A program made the translations under genes and the position numbers. Under the pieces are notes generated by a model. It was not told the DNA's origin and did no database searches. It was given only the letters and a program-made list of their open reading frames with translations. This document shows positions 17,967 to 26,051 of a stretch of 64,000 bases of DNA, in pieces. The DNA lies in assembly GCF_003226895.2 (NCBI RefSeq), contig NZ_PNJG02000001.1, positions 1 through 64,000 on the forward strand, given 5' to 3'. The DNA is from Kocuria tytonis (GTDB taxonomy: Bacteria; Actinomycetota; Actinomycetes; Actinomycetales; Micrococcaceae). The number at the start of each line of letters is the position of its first letter. Positions within the stretch are counted from its first letter, which is position 1.

Positions 17967-18626
17967 TCAGGAGGCCACGGGACTCACCGGGGCGAGCTCG
18001 GGGGTGCGCATGGCGTTGCTCAGCGCGTTCCTCAGGTGCACCCGGGTGGTGGCGACGGCCAGGGCGGGTTCCCCCTCGGTGATCGCGCGGGCGATCGCCT
18101 CGTGCTCGGCGGCCGCCACGGCCAGGCGCGCGGGGTTGGAGGTGGACAGCCGGCGCACGCGGGCCAGGTGCAGCCGGACGTTGGCGAGCGCCTGCTGCAG
18201 GTACGGGTTCTGCGCGGCGGCGTCGATCTCCGCGTCCATGCGGTCCACGAGCGCGTAGTACGCCACGTGGTCGGGATCGTCGGAGAGCCGCTCCGCGGCG
18301 TGGGACAGCTCGTCCGCGAGCTGCCGGAAGGTCTCCCGGTTCCCGCGCAGGGCCGCGAGCTCCGCGGCGCGGCAGTCCAGGGTGTCCCGCAGCTCGTAGA
18401 GCGCACGGACGTCCTCGCCGGAGATGGCACTGACGACGACGCCGCGCCCGCTGTGCGGCTCGGTCAGCCCGTCCGCGGTGAGCCGGGACAGGGCCTCGCG
18501 CACCGGGGTGCGGGAGATGCCGAGGCGTTCCGAGAGGTCGACCTCACCGAGCACCTGCCCCGGTGTGAGCCGCCAGGACACGATGTCCGCCCGCAGCTCG
18601 CGGTACGCGCGCTCACCTGCTCGCAT
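17967..18626 (-). CDS. GntR-family (FCD) regulator of the propionate genes
   Basis: A 219-residue regulator. The N-terminal winged helix ([20 protein letters not shown], then [20 protein letters not shown]) is of GntR type. The C-terminal all-helical FCD domain carries Asp/His ligand positions ([39 protein letters not shown]) typical of metal/organic-acid sensors. ATG 18626 has a strong AGGAGG upstream; longer versions lack one. It leads the prpDBC operon and is divergent from prpE. Two TGTATACA palindromes in the gap are probable operators. Ligand is unknown; a methylcitrate-cycle intermediate is the obvious guess. Confidence 0.9.
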   Translation of the reverse strand: MRAGERAYRELRADIVSWRLTPGQVLGEVDLSERLGISRTPVREALSRLTADGLTEPHSGRGVVVSAISGEDVRALYELRDTLDCRAAELAALRGNRETFRQLADELSHAAERLSDDPDHVAYYALVDRMDAEIDAAAQNPYLQQALANVRLHLARVRRLSTSNPARLAVAAAEHEAIARAITEGEPALAVATTRVHLRNALSNAMRTPELAPVSPVAS

Positions 18627-18654
18627 GACTCCTCCTGACGTGTGGAACGGTCCC

Positions 18655-18683
18655 AGTGTATACACCGGAGCGGCAAGCTCCAA
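18655..18683 (-). promoter_or_regulatory. gntR-prpDBC promoter
   Basis: On the reverse strand TTGGAG (18683-18678), a 17-base spacer and TACACT (18660-18655) form a plausible promoter, with a start near 18648. The -10 box lies inside the GTGTATACAC palindrome, so binding there would block transcription. Confidence 0.55.
18657..18664. promoter_or_regulatory. putative GntR operator 1 (TGTATACA)
   Basis: TGTATACA sits at the centre of the 10-base perfect palindrome GTGTATACAC (18656-18665). It overlaps the -10 of the gntR promoter. FCD-type GntR proteins usually bind short palindromes of this kind with an AT-rich centre. Confidence 0.65.
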
Positions 18684-18719
18684 GAACTCCGGGGTCGAGA
18701 TGCGGGTCAATGCCATTCG

Positions 18720-18727
18720 TGTATACA
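18720..18727. promoter_or_regulatory. putative GntR operator 2 (TGTATACA)
   Basis: A second exact TGTATACA, 63 bases (about six helical turns) from the first and 6 bases upstream of the prpE -35 box. The same phase would place two bound dimers on one face of the DNA and could allow looping. Confidence 0.65.
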
Positions 18728-18733
18728 GAGCCC

Positions 18734-18762
18734 TTGTCGCGTGTGACCCAGGACACTAGACT
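18734..18762 (+). promoter_or_regulatory. prpE promoter
   Basis: TTGTCG (18734-18739), 17 bases, then TAGACT (18757-18762). The predicted start near 18769 gives a leader of about 39 bases before the prpE ATG. Confidence 0.65.
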
Positions 18763-18807
18763 GAACCTACGCCGAAGCCCGCCCCAGGACCACCTCCGGA
18801 GGAAGCC

Positions 18808-20727
18808 ATGACGCAGCCCACCTACGAATCCGTCTACCGCGCCAGCGTGGACGATCCCGAGAAGTTCTGGCTGGACGCCGCGGCCGCCGTGGACTGGGTC
18901 ACCCCGCCCACGCGGGCCCTGGACGACTCCACCGCCCCCATCTACCGCTGGTTCCCGGACGGCGAGCTGAACACGTGCGTCAACGCCGTGGACCGCCACG
19001 TGGCGGCCGGGCACGGGGAGCGCACCGCGCTGATCTACGACTCCGCGGTGCTGGGGATTCAGGAGCACATCAGCTACGCGGAGCTGCAGGAGCGGGTGGC
19101 CCGCTTCGCCGGCGCGCTCGCCGTCCAGGGGGTCGGCAAGGGCGACCGCGTGCTGCTCTACATGCCCATGATCGCGGAGTCCGTGATCGCGATGCTCGCG
19201 TGCGCGCGTCTCGGTGCCGTGCACTCGGTGGTCTTCGGCGGCTTCGCGCCCCGGGAGCTGGCCAGTCGCATCGACGACTCCCGGCCCGTGGCCGTGGTCA
19301 CCGCCTCCGGGGGCGTGGAGCCCAAGCGGCGGATCGAGTACCTGCCCGCCATCGAGGAGGCGCTGCGCAGCAGCGAGCACGCGCCGTCGGCGGTGCTTGT
19401 GCACGAGCGGGACGGTTTCGAGACGACCGTGGCGGACGCCCGCGAGCGCGCGCAGGGCCAGGGTGGCCCGGCGTGGCTGTCGTGGGCCGAGGCGCAGGAC
19501 GGTGTGGCGCCCGCGGAGCCCGTGACGGTGGCCGCCACCGATCCGCTCTACATCCTCTACACCTCCGGGACCACGGGCAAGCCCAAGGGAGTGGTGCGCG
19601 ACAACGGCGGCCACGCGGTGGCCCTGAGCTGGTCCATGGCCAACATCTACGACGTCGGCGCCGGGGACGTGATGTGGACGGCCTCGGATGTCGGCTGGGT
19701 GGTGGGCCACTCCTACATCGTCTACGCGCCGCTGCTGGCCGGGGCCACCACGGTGGTCTACGAGGGCAAGCCCGTGGGCACCCCGGACGCCGGGGCGTTC
19801 TGGCAGCGGGTGGAGGAGCACGGGGTCAAGGTGCTCTTCACCGCGCCCACCGCGCTGCGGGCCATCCGCAAGGCGGACCCCGAGGGGGACTTCGTGAAGC
19901 AGCACGACATCTCCTCCCTGCAGGCGCTGTTCGTGGCGGGGGAGCGGCTGGACCCCGAGACCTACCACTGGGCGGCGAAGGTGTTGGGTGTGCCCGTGGT
20001 GGACCACTGGTGGCAGACCGAGACCGGGTGGGCCATCTGCGCGAACCCGTTCGGCATCGAGAAGCTGCCGATCGTGGCCGGCTCGCCCACGGTTCCCGTG
20101 CCCGGTTTCTACGTGGAGATCCTCGACCCGATCGGTGAGCCGCTGGGTCCGGGGGAGGAGGGCAACATCGCGGTGCGCCTGCCCCTGCCGCCCGGCACGC
20201 TGAGCACCCTGTGGGGCAACGACGAGCGCTTCGTGTCCTCCTACCTCTCGGCGTTCCCCGGCTACTACGCCACCGGTGACTCCGGGTACATCGACGAGAA
20301 CGGGTACGTGTTCGTGATGGGCCGCACCGACGACGTCATCAACGTCTCCGGGCACCGGCTGTCCACCGGGCAGATGGAGCAGATCGTGGCCACCCACCCG
20401 GACGTCGCGGAGTGCGCGGTGATCGGCGTGAACGATCCCCTCAAGGGCCAGCGCCCCTCCGGGTACGTGGTCCTCAAGACCGGGGCGCAGATCACCCAGG
20501 AGCAGCTGCGGGAGGACCTCGTGTCCCTGGTGCGCTCGCAGATCGGGCCCGTGGCGGACTTCAAGGACGTGGCCGTGGTGGAGGCGCTGCCCAAGACCCG
20601 CTCGGGCAAGATCCTGCGCAAGACCATGCGCCAGATGGCGGACGGCGAGCAGTACACGGTGCCCTCCACGATCGAGGACCACTCCGTGCTGGAGGCCCTG
20701 CACGCGGTGCTCGCGCCCAAGCGCTGA
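18808..20727 (+). CDS. prpE: propionyl-CoA synthetase (PrpE type)
   Basis: It activates propionate to propionyl-CoA with ATP, feeding the methylcitrate cycle encoded next door. The acyl-adenylate motif is LYTSGTTGKPKGVVRDNGGH (the VRDNGGH part is typical of PrpE rather than Acs). Other motifs are DHWWQTETGWAICAN, GYYATGDSGYIDENGY and the C-terminal PKTRSGKILRKTMR, whose Lys is the usual acylation-regulated residue. The 639-residue length fits. ATG 18808 has GGAGGAA upstream. It is divergent from the gntR-prpDBC operon and shares its control region. Confidence 0.93.
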   Translation: MTQPTYESVYRASVDDPEKFWLDAAAAVDWVTPPTRALDDSTAPIYRWFPDGELNTCVNAVDRHVAAGHGERTALIYDSAVLGIQEHISYAELQERVARFAGALAVQGVGKGDRVLLYMPMIAESVIAMLACARLGAVHSVVFGGFAPRELASRIDDSRPVAVVTASGGVEPKRRIEYLPAIEEALRSSEHAPSAVLVHERDGFETTVADARERAQGQGGPAWLSWAEAQDGVAPAEPVTVAATDPLYILYTSGTTGKPKGVVRDNGGHAVALSWSMANIYDVGAGDVMWTASDVGWVVGHSYIVYAPLLAGATTVVYEGKPVGTPDAGAFWQRVEEHGVKVLFTAPTALRAIRKADPEGDFVKQHDISSLQALFVAGERLDPETYHWAAKVLGVPVVDHWWQTETGWAICANPFGIEKLPIVAGSPTVPVPGFYVEILDPIGEPLGPGEEGNIAVRLPLPPGTLSTLWGNDERFVSSYLSAFPGYYATGDSGYIDENGYVFVMGRTDDVINVSGHRLSTGQMEQIVATHPDVAECAVIGVNDPLKGQRPSGYVVLKTGAQITQEQLREDLVSLVRSQIGPVADFKDVAVVEALPKTRSGKILRKTMRQMADGEQYTVPSTIEDHSVLEALHAVLAPKR

Positions 20728-20841
20728 CGGTCCCGCACCGCCCAGCCCCCGCGCACGGCCCCGGCGTCCGCCCCGCCCCGTCGTCCGCCCCGGCTCGGCG
20801 TGTGCGGCGCTCGCGGCGCCCGTCGAGGGCGCACAATGTGA

Positions 20842-20876
20842 GGAATCCACCCCGGCAAGCGCCCGGGGTGGATTCC
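20842..20876 (+). terminator. 14-bp hairpin between prpE and dctA
   Basis: GGAATCCACCCCGG (20842-20855) pairs perfectly with CCGGGGTGGATTCC (20863-20876) over a 7-base loop. It most simply ends the prpE transcript, 115 bases after the stop codon. A CACAAT -10-like box at 20832-20837 would also place the hairpin at the very 5' end of a dctA mRNA, so a leader role is possible. Confidence 0.6.
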
Positions 20877-20913
20877 GTCTGTCCGTTCCTTCCCGAGACT
20901 CCAGGAGCACTCC

Positions 20914-22344
20914 ATGACCCACGACCTCGCGTCAGAGCCGACGCCGGGTGGCCCCAGCACCTCGAAACCCGCCGCACGGAAGCGGGACCGCACCCACTGG
21001 CTCTACATCGCGGTGATCGCCGCGGTGGTGCTCGGCGTGGTGGTCGGGCTGCTGTTCCCGTCCGTGGGGGTGGCACTGAAACCGCTCGGCACCGGATTCG
21101 TGGCGCTGATCAAGATGATCATCGCGCCGGTGATCTTCTGCACCATCGTGCTGGGTGTGGGCTCGGTGGCGAAGGCCGCCACGGTGGGCAAGGTGGGCGG
21201 TCTCGCCCTCCTGTACTTCATCGTGATGTCCACGTTCGCCCTGGCCATCGGCCTGGTGGTGGGCAACATCGTCCAGCCCGGCGCCGGGCTGGACCTGGCC
21301 AACGCCCACTTCGACCCCTCCGCCCTGAGCGGTGGCCCGCAGGAGGGCCACGGCGAGGGCACCGCCGGCTTCATCCTGGGGATCATCCCCACCACCCTGT
21401 TCTCCGCCCTGACCTCGGGTCAGATCCTGCAGACCCTGCTGGTGGCGCTGCTGGTGGGCTTCGCGCTGCAGTCCATGGGCTCGGCGGGCCAGCCCGTGCT
21501 CAAGGCCGTGGGCTACCTGCAGGCCGTCGTGTTCAAGCTGCTGGCCATGATCATGTGGCTCGCCCCCATCGGCGCCTTCGGGGCGATCGCCGCCGTGGTC
21601 GGCGCGACCGGCATGAAGGCCGTGTTCTCGCTGCTGGGGCTCATGGTGGCGTTCTACATCACCTGCATCCTGTTCATCGTGGTGGTCCTGGGCCTGATCC
21701 TGAAGCTCGTGACCGGGGTGAGCATCTTCTCGCTCATGAAGTACCTGGGTCGGGAATACCTGCTGATCTTCTCCACCTCCTCGTCCGAGGCCGCGCTGCC
21801 GCGTCTGATCGCCAAGATGGAGCACCTGGGCGTCTCCAAGCCCGTGGTGGGCATCGTGGTGCCCACCGGGTACTCGTTCAACCTGGACGGCACCGCGATC
21901 TACCTGACCATGGGTGCGCTGTTCGTGGCGGACGCCATGGGCAAGCCCATGGCCCTCGGCGAGCAGATCACGCTGCTGCTGTTCATGATCATCGCGTCCA
22001 AGGGCGCGGCCGGGGTCACGGGGGCGGGCATCGCCACGCTCGCCGCCGGCCTGCAGTCCCACCGCCCGGACCTGCTGGACGGCGTGGACCTGATCGTGGG
22101 CATCGACCGCTTCATGTCCGAGGCCCGGGCGCTCACCAACTTCTCCGGCAACGCCGTGGCGACCCTCGTGCTCGGCACCTGGGTCAGGGAAGTGGACAAG
22201 CAGCGCGTCCAGCGGGTGCTCTCGGGCGCGGATCCGTTCGACGAGACGACGCTGTCCGCGGACCCGCACGCCGTGTCCACGGCCGCGGACACGGAGGGAT
22301 CCCGGCCCGGGGGCGGCGGGTACGCGGCATCGCCCGAGCGCTGA
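20914..22344 (+). CDS. dctA: C4-dicarboxylate transporter DctA-like (DAACS family)
   Basis: A 476-residue Na+/H+-coupled importer, probably for succinate, fumarate or malate. Eight or so membrane helices begin at HWLYIAVIAAVVLGVVVGLL. The family serine motif is STSSSEAALPRLI, followed by PTGYSFNLDGTAIYL and the second hairpin region IIASKGAAGVTGAG; all are close to DctA. Both termini are hydrophilic and disordered. ATG 20914 has AGGAG upstream. Its place after the propionate genes makes sense, since methylcitrate-cycle products feed the C4 pool, but it has its own control region. Confidence 0.88.
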   Translation: MTHDLASEPTPGGPSTSKPAARKRDRTHWLYIAVIAAVVLGVVVGLLFPSVGVALKPLGTGFVALIKMIIAPVIFCTIVLGVGSVAKAATVGKVGGLALLYFIVMSTFALAIGLVVGNIVQPGAGLDLANAHFDPSALSGGPQEGHGEGTAGFILGIIPTTLFSALTSGQILQTLLVALLVGFALQSMGSAGQPVLKAVGYLQAVVFKLLAMIMWLAPIGAFGAIAAVVGATGMKAVFSLLGLMVAFYITCILFIVVVLGLILKLVTGVSIFSLMKYLGREYLLIFSTSSSEAALPRLIAKMEHLGVSKPVVGIVVPTGYSFNLDGTAIYLTMGALFVADAMGKPMALGEQITLLLFMIIASKGAAGVTGAGIATLAAGLQSHRPDLLDGVDLIVGIDRFMSEARALTNFSGNAVATLVLGTWVREVDKQRVQRVLSGADPFDETTLSADPHAVSTAADTEGSRPGGGGYAASPER

Positions 22345-22394
22345 CACCGCCGCTCACCTCGGCACCCGGCCGCAGCTCGCCGATCGCAGCTCAC

Positions 22395-22430
22395 CGGGGC
22401 GGGCGCCCACCGAACGGTGCGCCCGCCCCG
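22395..22430 (+). terminator. dctA terminator
   Basis: CGGGGCGGGCGC (22395-22406) pairs perfectly with GCGCCCGCCCCG (22419-22430). It lies 50 bases after the dctA stop. A TACACT -10 candidate for the next gene follows at 22438. Confidence 0.75.
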
Positions 22431-22437
22431 TGTGCCC

Positions 22438-22443
22438 TACACT
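22438..22443 (+). promoter_or_regulatory. -10 box of the glycosyltransferase pair
   Basis: TACACT directly after the dctA terminator, about 45 bases before the GTG at 22488. No good -35 is seen. Confidence 0.4.
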
Positions 22444-22487
22444 GATGTCCGCCTCTGCTCACTCCCCCCAAGCCCTCAGGATCCCCC

Positions 22488-23573
22488 GTGCACATCCCCC
22501 CAACACCCTCGGTGGTGGCCATCGTCCCGTGCCACAACGAGGAAGCGGCCATCGGCAAGGTCGTGGCCGATCTCCACCAGCACCTCCCCGCCGCGGAGGT
22601 GTACGTCTACGACAACTGCTCGACGGACTGCACCGCGGAGGTCGCGCGTGCGGCGGGAGCACACGTGCGCCTCGAGACGGAGAAGGGCAAGGGCAACGTG
22701 GTGCGCCGGGCCTTCGCGGACCTCGACGCCGATGTCTACCTGCTGATCGACGGGGACGACACCTACGACGTGGCGGACGCTCCGGCGATGATCGCCACGC
22801 TGCTGTCCGGGCCGTACGACCACGTCCTGGGTGTGCGGCGCCAGGTCTCGACCACCGCGTACCGGGCGGGCCACGAGTCCGGCAACCGCGCCTTTAACGG
22901 CATGGTCAGTTTCGCGTTCCGGCGCGAGGTCACCGACATGCTCAGCGGCTACCGCGTCTTCTCGCGACGGTTCGTGAAGTCGTTCCCGGCGCTGTCCAGG
23001 GAGTTCGAGATCGAGACGGAGCTGACGATCCACGCCGTCAACGCCCGGGTCCCCCAGGTGGAGGTGCCCGTGGGATTCCGGGACCGTGCGGCGGGCACGG
23101 AGAGCAAGTTGCGGACCTACCACGACGGGTTCCGGATCCTGCGCATCCTCTCCCAGCTGCTGTTCCTCGAGCGGCCGCTGCTGGTCAACGGTCTGTTCGC
23201 CGTGGTGCTCGGCGTCGCGGCCCTGGTGCTGGGTCTGCCCGTGGTGTGGGAGTTCGCCCGGACGGGCCTGGTGCCGCGTCTGCCCACCGCGCTGCTCTCC
23301 GCGGCGCTGATGATCCTGGCGGGGGTCTTCCTGGTCCTGGGTGTGCTGCTCAACGGGCTGGTCATGTCCCGGCGTGAGACGTCCCGGTTGTTCTACCTCC
23401 GGCTCGCGGCGCCCCCTTTCGTCCCGAGTTCCCCGATCTCCCCGAGTGCTTCGAGCTCCCCGGACACATCGGCCGCCCACCGCGCCGCGCCCGGGAGCGG
23501 CTCGACGGTTCCGTCGATGCACGACAGCGGGGCCCGGCTGCGGCGGGAAACCGCGGAGGAAGCAGGTCTGTGA
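22488..23573 (+). CDS. family 2 glycosyltransferase, polyprenyl-phosphate type (GtrB/DPM-like)
   Basis: A 361-residue membrane-anchored GT2 enzyme that probably moves a sugar from a nucleotide donor to polyprenyl phosphate. GT-A motifs are VVAIVPCHNEEAAIGKVV, VYDNCSTDCTAEVA, LLIDGDDTYDVAD (donor/metal Asp residues), MLSGYRVFSRRFVKSFP and EFEIETELTIHA. Two C-terminal membrane helices lie around residues 235-295, as in GtrB. The last 60 residues are Ser/Pro-rich and disordered. The start is GTG 22488. The stop overlaps the next gene, a large membrane protein, so the pair likely works together in wall or surface glycosylation. Confidence 0.88.
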   Translation: MHIPPTPSVVAIVPCHNEEAAIGKVVADLHQHLPAAEVYVYDNCSTDCTAEVARAAGAHVRLETEKGKGNVVRRAFADLDADVYLLIDGDDTYDVADAPAMIATLLSGPYDHVLGVRRQVSTTAYRAGHESGNRAFNGMVSFAFRREVTDMLSGYRVFSRRFVKSFPALSREFEIETELTIHAVNARVPQVEVPVGFRDRAAGTESKLRTYHDGFRILRILSQLLFLERPLLVNGLFAVVLGVAALVLGLPVVWEFARTGLVPRLPTALLSAALMILAGVFLVLGVLLNGLVMSRRETSRLFYLRLAAPPFVPSSPISPSASSSPDTSAAHRAAPGSGSTVPSMHDSGARLRRETAEEAGL

Positions 23574-24955
23574 TGGGTTCGACAGCCGTGAACGCCCGGC
23601 CCACCCGCGGTTGGCTCCGCCTGACGGCCCGCGCCCTCGCCGTCCTCGTCGCACTGCAGTTCGTGCTCATGGGCCTGCTGGTGGTGGGCCAGACCGTTCC
23701 CGACAAGCCGATCGTGGACAACCTCCTGAGCGCGATCAAGGAGGGGACCTACGGCCCCAGCGCGATCCCGGACCGGATGGGCACCCAGTCCGACACGTTC
23801 ACGGAGTGCGTGGTGGTGGGCACGGGGCTTGGTGCGGACCCGGAGGAGTCCGCCCGCAGCCGGGCCGCCCGCATGCCGCGGATCGGCAACTGCGACGGCG
23901 GCGCCGCGGACGTGAAGGCCGTGGCCGCCGGCAAGGTCTTCGCAGACATGGACTACTACAAGTACTGGGCGGGCTACACCGTGTTCACCCGACCCGTCCT
24001 CGCCGTCGCCGGAATGGACGGGCTGCGGATCGCCTCCGGGACGCTCATGATCGCGTGTCTCCTCGGGGCCTTCCTCGCGGTGCGGGCACGCACCACCACG
24101 GCCGTCGCGACGGGCCTGCTGCTGCCACTGGTGGCGGGGACCAACATGCTCTCCACGCCGTCGACGTCGTTCAGCCAGTCGATCTCCATCGCCTTCATTC
24201 TCCTGTCGGTGGTCCTGACCGCGGTGGGAGCAGGACGCAGCCGCTACCTCGGGCTGATCGGCGCCGTGGTGGGGGCCGGACTGTTCTGCTACGTGGACCT
24301 GCTGACCACCCCCGCGATTCCCTGGGCGCTGTCGGCGTTCACGCTCGCGGCGGCGGTCTGGTACGGCGCACGCGACCTGCGGGCGGCGGCGCTGTGGGGT
24401 GTCCTGGGCGCCGTGGGGTGGGGCTTCGCCTTCGCGTTCACCTGGGTGTCCCGATGGGTGTTCGGTGCCGCGTTCCTCGGGCTCGACCGGACCGTGGCCA
24501 TGGTGAAGCAGAACGTGGGCTTCCGCACCTCGGGGAACTGGGCGGGCGTGTCGGACGCCTTCGGCGCGGGCGTCACGCGCAATGTGTCCTACTGGTGGGC
24601 CCACGTGCCCACGTCGCACCTGGTGCTGACCGGCTGCGTGCTCGCCGTGCTGGTGGGGCTGCTGCTCGCGGCGCGCCGCGGCGGCATTGCCCGGTGGGGC
24701 GTAGCGGCGGTGCTGAGCTTGCCCGCGGCGGTGGTCCCGTTCTGGTACACGGCGGTGAGCAACCACTCGCAGATCCACGCGTTCTTCGTCAACCGCGGGG
24801 TGCCCGCGGCGCTGGCCGTGGTGACGGCCGCGTGCCTGCTGGCTGCGGCCCGCCCCCGGGTGGAGCGCGCTCCCGCGGAACGCGCCGAGGGTGCCGGGGA
24901 CGACGCTGCGGCGCGCGACGACCGTGCGCTTCTCGCCTCCGACCGCGCGCGCTGA
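23573..24955 (+). CDS. polytopic membrane protein, possible GtrC-like glycosyltransferase
   Basis: About 460 residues with roughly ten hydrophobic segments and one large non-cytoplasmic loop after the first helix (about residues 40-140, with Asp/Cys residues such as FTECVVVG and IGNCDGGAA). This layout resembles GT-C-type enzymes that transfer sugars from polyprenyl phosphate outside the membrane. No DxD-type motif is certain. Its ATG overlaps the stop of the upstream GtrB-like gene. The acceptor is unknown. The C-terminal tail is hydrophilic, with repeated Ala/Arg/Asp. Confidence 0.7.
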   Translation: MGSTAVNARPTRGWLRLTARALAVLVALQFVLMGLLVVGQTVPDKPIVDNLLSAIKEGTYGPSAIPDRMGTQSDTFTECVVVGTGLGADPEESARSRAARMPRIGNCDGGAADVKAVAAGKVFADMDYYKYWAGYTVFTRPVLAVAGMDGLRIASGTLMIACLLGAFLAVRARTTTAVATGLLLPLVAGTNMLSTPSTSFSQSISIAFILLSVVLTAVGAGRSRYLGLIGAVVGAGLFCYVDLLTTPAIPWALSAFTLAAAVWYGARDLRAAALWGVLGAVGWGFAFAFTWVSRWVFGAAFLGLDRTVAMVKQNVGFRTSGNWAGVSDAFGAGVTRNVSYWWAHVPTSHLVLTGCVLAVLVGLLLAARRGGIARWGVAAVLSLPAAVVPFWYTAVSNHSQIHAFFVNRGVPAALAVVTAACLLAAARPRVERAPAERAEGAGDDAAARDDRALLASDRAR

Positions 24956-25129
24956 CCCGCGCCGGGGGCGCAGACCGGGGACCGTAAGCCTCCGCCGGCT
25001 CCGCGCGCGTCGGGGGCGCTCCGTCCTCGGGTGCCCGCCCGCGGGAGCATGAGCGGTGGGAGCGCACGTGGGCGGTAGGGTAGGCCGGTGAGACCCGTGT
25101 TCCCCGCCCAGGAAGGAAGGCCGTCGCCC

Positions 25130-26023
25130 GTGAGCAACGCCAGTGATGAGAGGCCCCAGCAGACCCAGGCCGCGGTGTCGGACGCCGTGGGCCCCACCGG
25201 CCGCCCCGTGCGGACCTTCCCGGACCCGCCCGAGCTCTCCACGCACGGCCCGGCGCGCATCATCGCGATGGTCAATCAGAAGGGCGGGGTGGGCAAGACC
25301 ACCTCCACCATCAACCTGGGCGCCGCGCTCGCGGAGCTGGGCCGCAAGGTTCTGCTGGTGGACTTCGACCCCCAGGGCGCGCTGTCCGCGGGCTTCGGCT
25401 CCAACCCCCACGAGCTGGACCTCACGGTCTACAACGTGATGATGGACCGCTCCGTGGACGTGTGGGACGTGGTGCAGCAGACCCACGTGGAGAACGTGGA
25501 CCTGCTGCCCGCCAACATCGACCTCTCCGCCGCGGAGGTGCAGCTGGTCAACGAGGTGGCCCGCGAACAGGTGCTGGCCTCCGCGCTGCGCAAGGTGGAG
25601 GACTACTACGACGTCATCCTGATCGACTGCCAGCCCTCCCTGGGCCTGCTCACGGTCAACGCGCTGACCGCGTCCCACGGCGTGATCATCCCGCTGATCT
25701 GCGAGTTCTTCGCGCTGCGCGCGGTGGCCCTGCTGGTGGACTCCATCTCCAAGGTGCAGGACCGGATCAACCCCAAGCTACAGATCGACGGCGTGCTGGC
25801 CACGATGTTCGACTCCCGCACCCTGCACTCGCGCGAGGTGATCGCGCGGATCGTGGACGCGTTCGGGGACAAGGTCTTCGACACCGTCATCAAGCGCACC
25901 GTGAAGTTCCCGGACGCCACCGTGGCCGCCGAACCCATCCTGAACTTCGCCACCAACCACCCGGGCGCGGAGTCCTACCGGCAGCTCGCGCGGGAGCTGA
26001 TCTCGCGCGGCGGCGCACCGTGA
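25130..26023 (+). CDS. ParA/Soj-family ATPase of the scpAB locus
   Basis: A ParA-type P-loop ATPase with a deviant Walker A, MVNQKGGVGKTTSTINLG, Walker A' VLLVDFDPQGALSAGFG, and Walker B DVILIDCQPSLGLLTVNAL. It is 297 residues with the start GTG 25130, chosen because GGAAGGAAGG lies 9 bases upstream; GTG 25088 would add 14 residues and follows a TAGGGT box closely. There is no parB or parS next to it. It is followed by scpA and scpB, as Rv1708 is in Mycobacterium, so a role with condensin in chromosome arrangement is likely. Confidence 0.9.
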   Translation: MSNASDERPQQTQAAVSDAVGPTGRPVRTFPDPPELSTHGPARIIAMVNQKGGVGKTTSTINLGAALAELGRKVLLVDFDPQGALSAGFGSNPHELDLTVYNVMMDRSVDVWDVVQQTHVENVDLLPANIDLSAAEVQLVNEVAREQVLASALRKVEDYYDVILIDCQPSLGLLTVNALTASHGVIIPLICEFFALRAVALLVDSISKVQDRINPKLQIDGVLATMFDSRTLHSREVIARIVDAFGDKVFDTVIKRTVKFPDATVAAEPILNFATNHPGAESYRQLARELISRGGAP

Positions 26024-26051
26024 GCCGCGGGACCCGGCAGCGGCAGGGCGC

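Noticed and set aside
25130-26023. Chromosomal origin-type parABS locus
   Set aside because: There is no parB or parS nearby and the neighbours are scpA and scpB, which is the standard place of the ScpAB-linked ParA.
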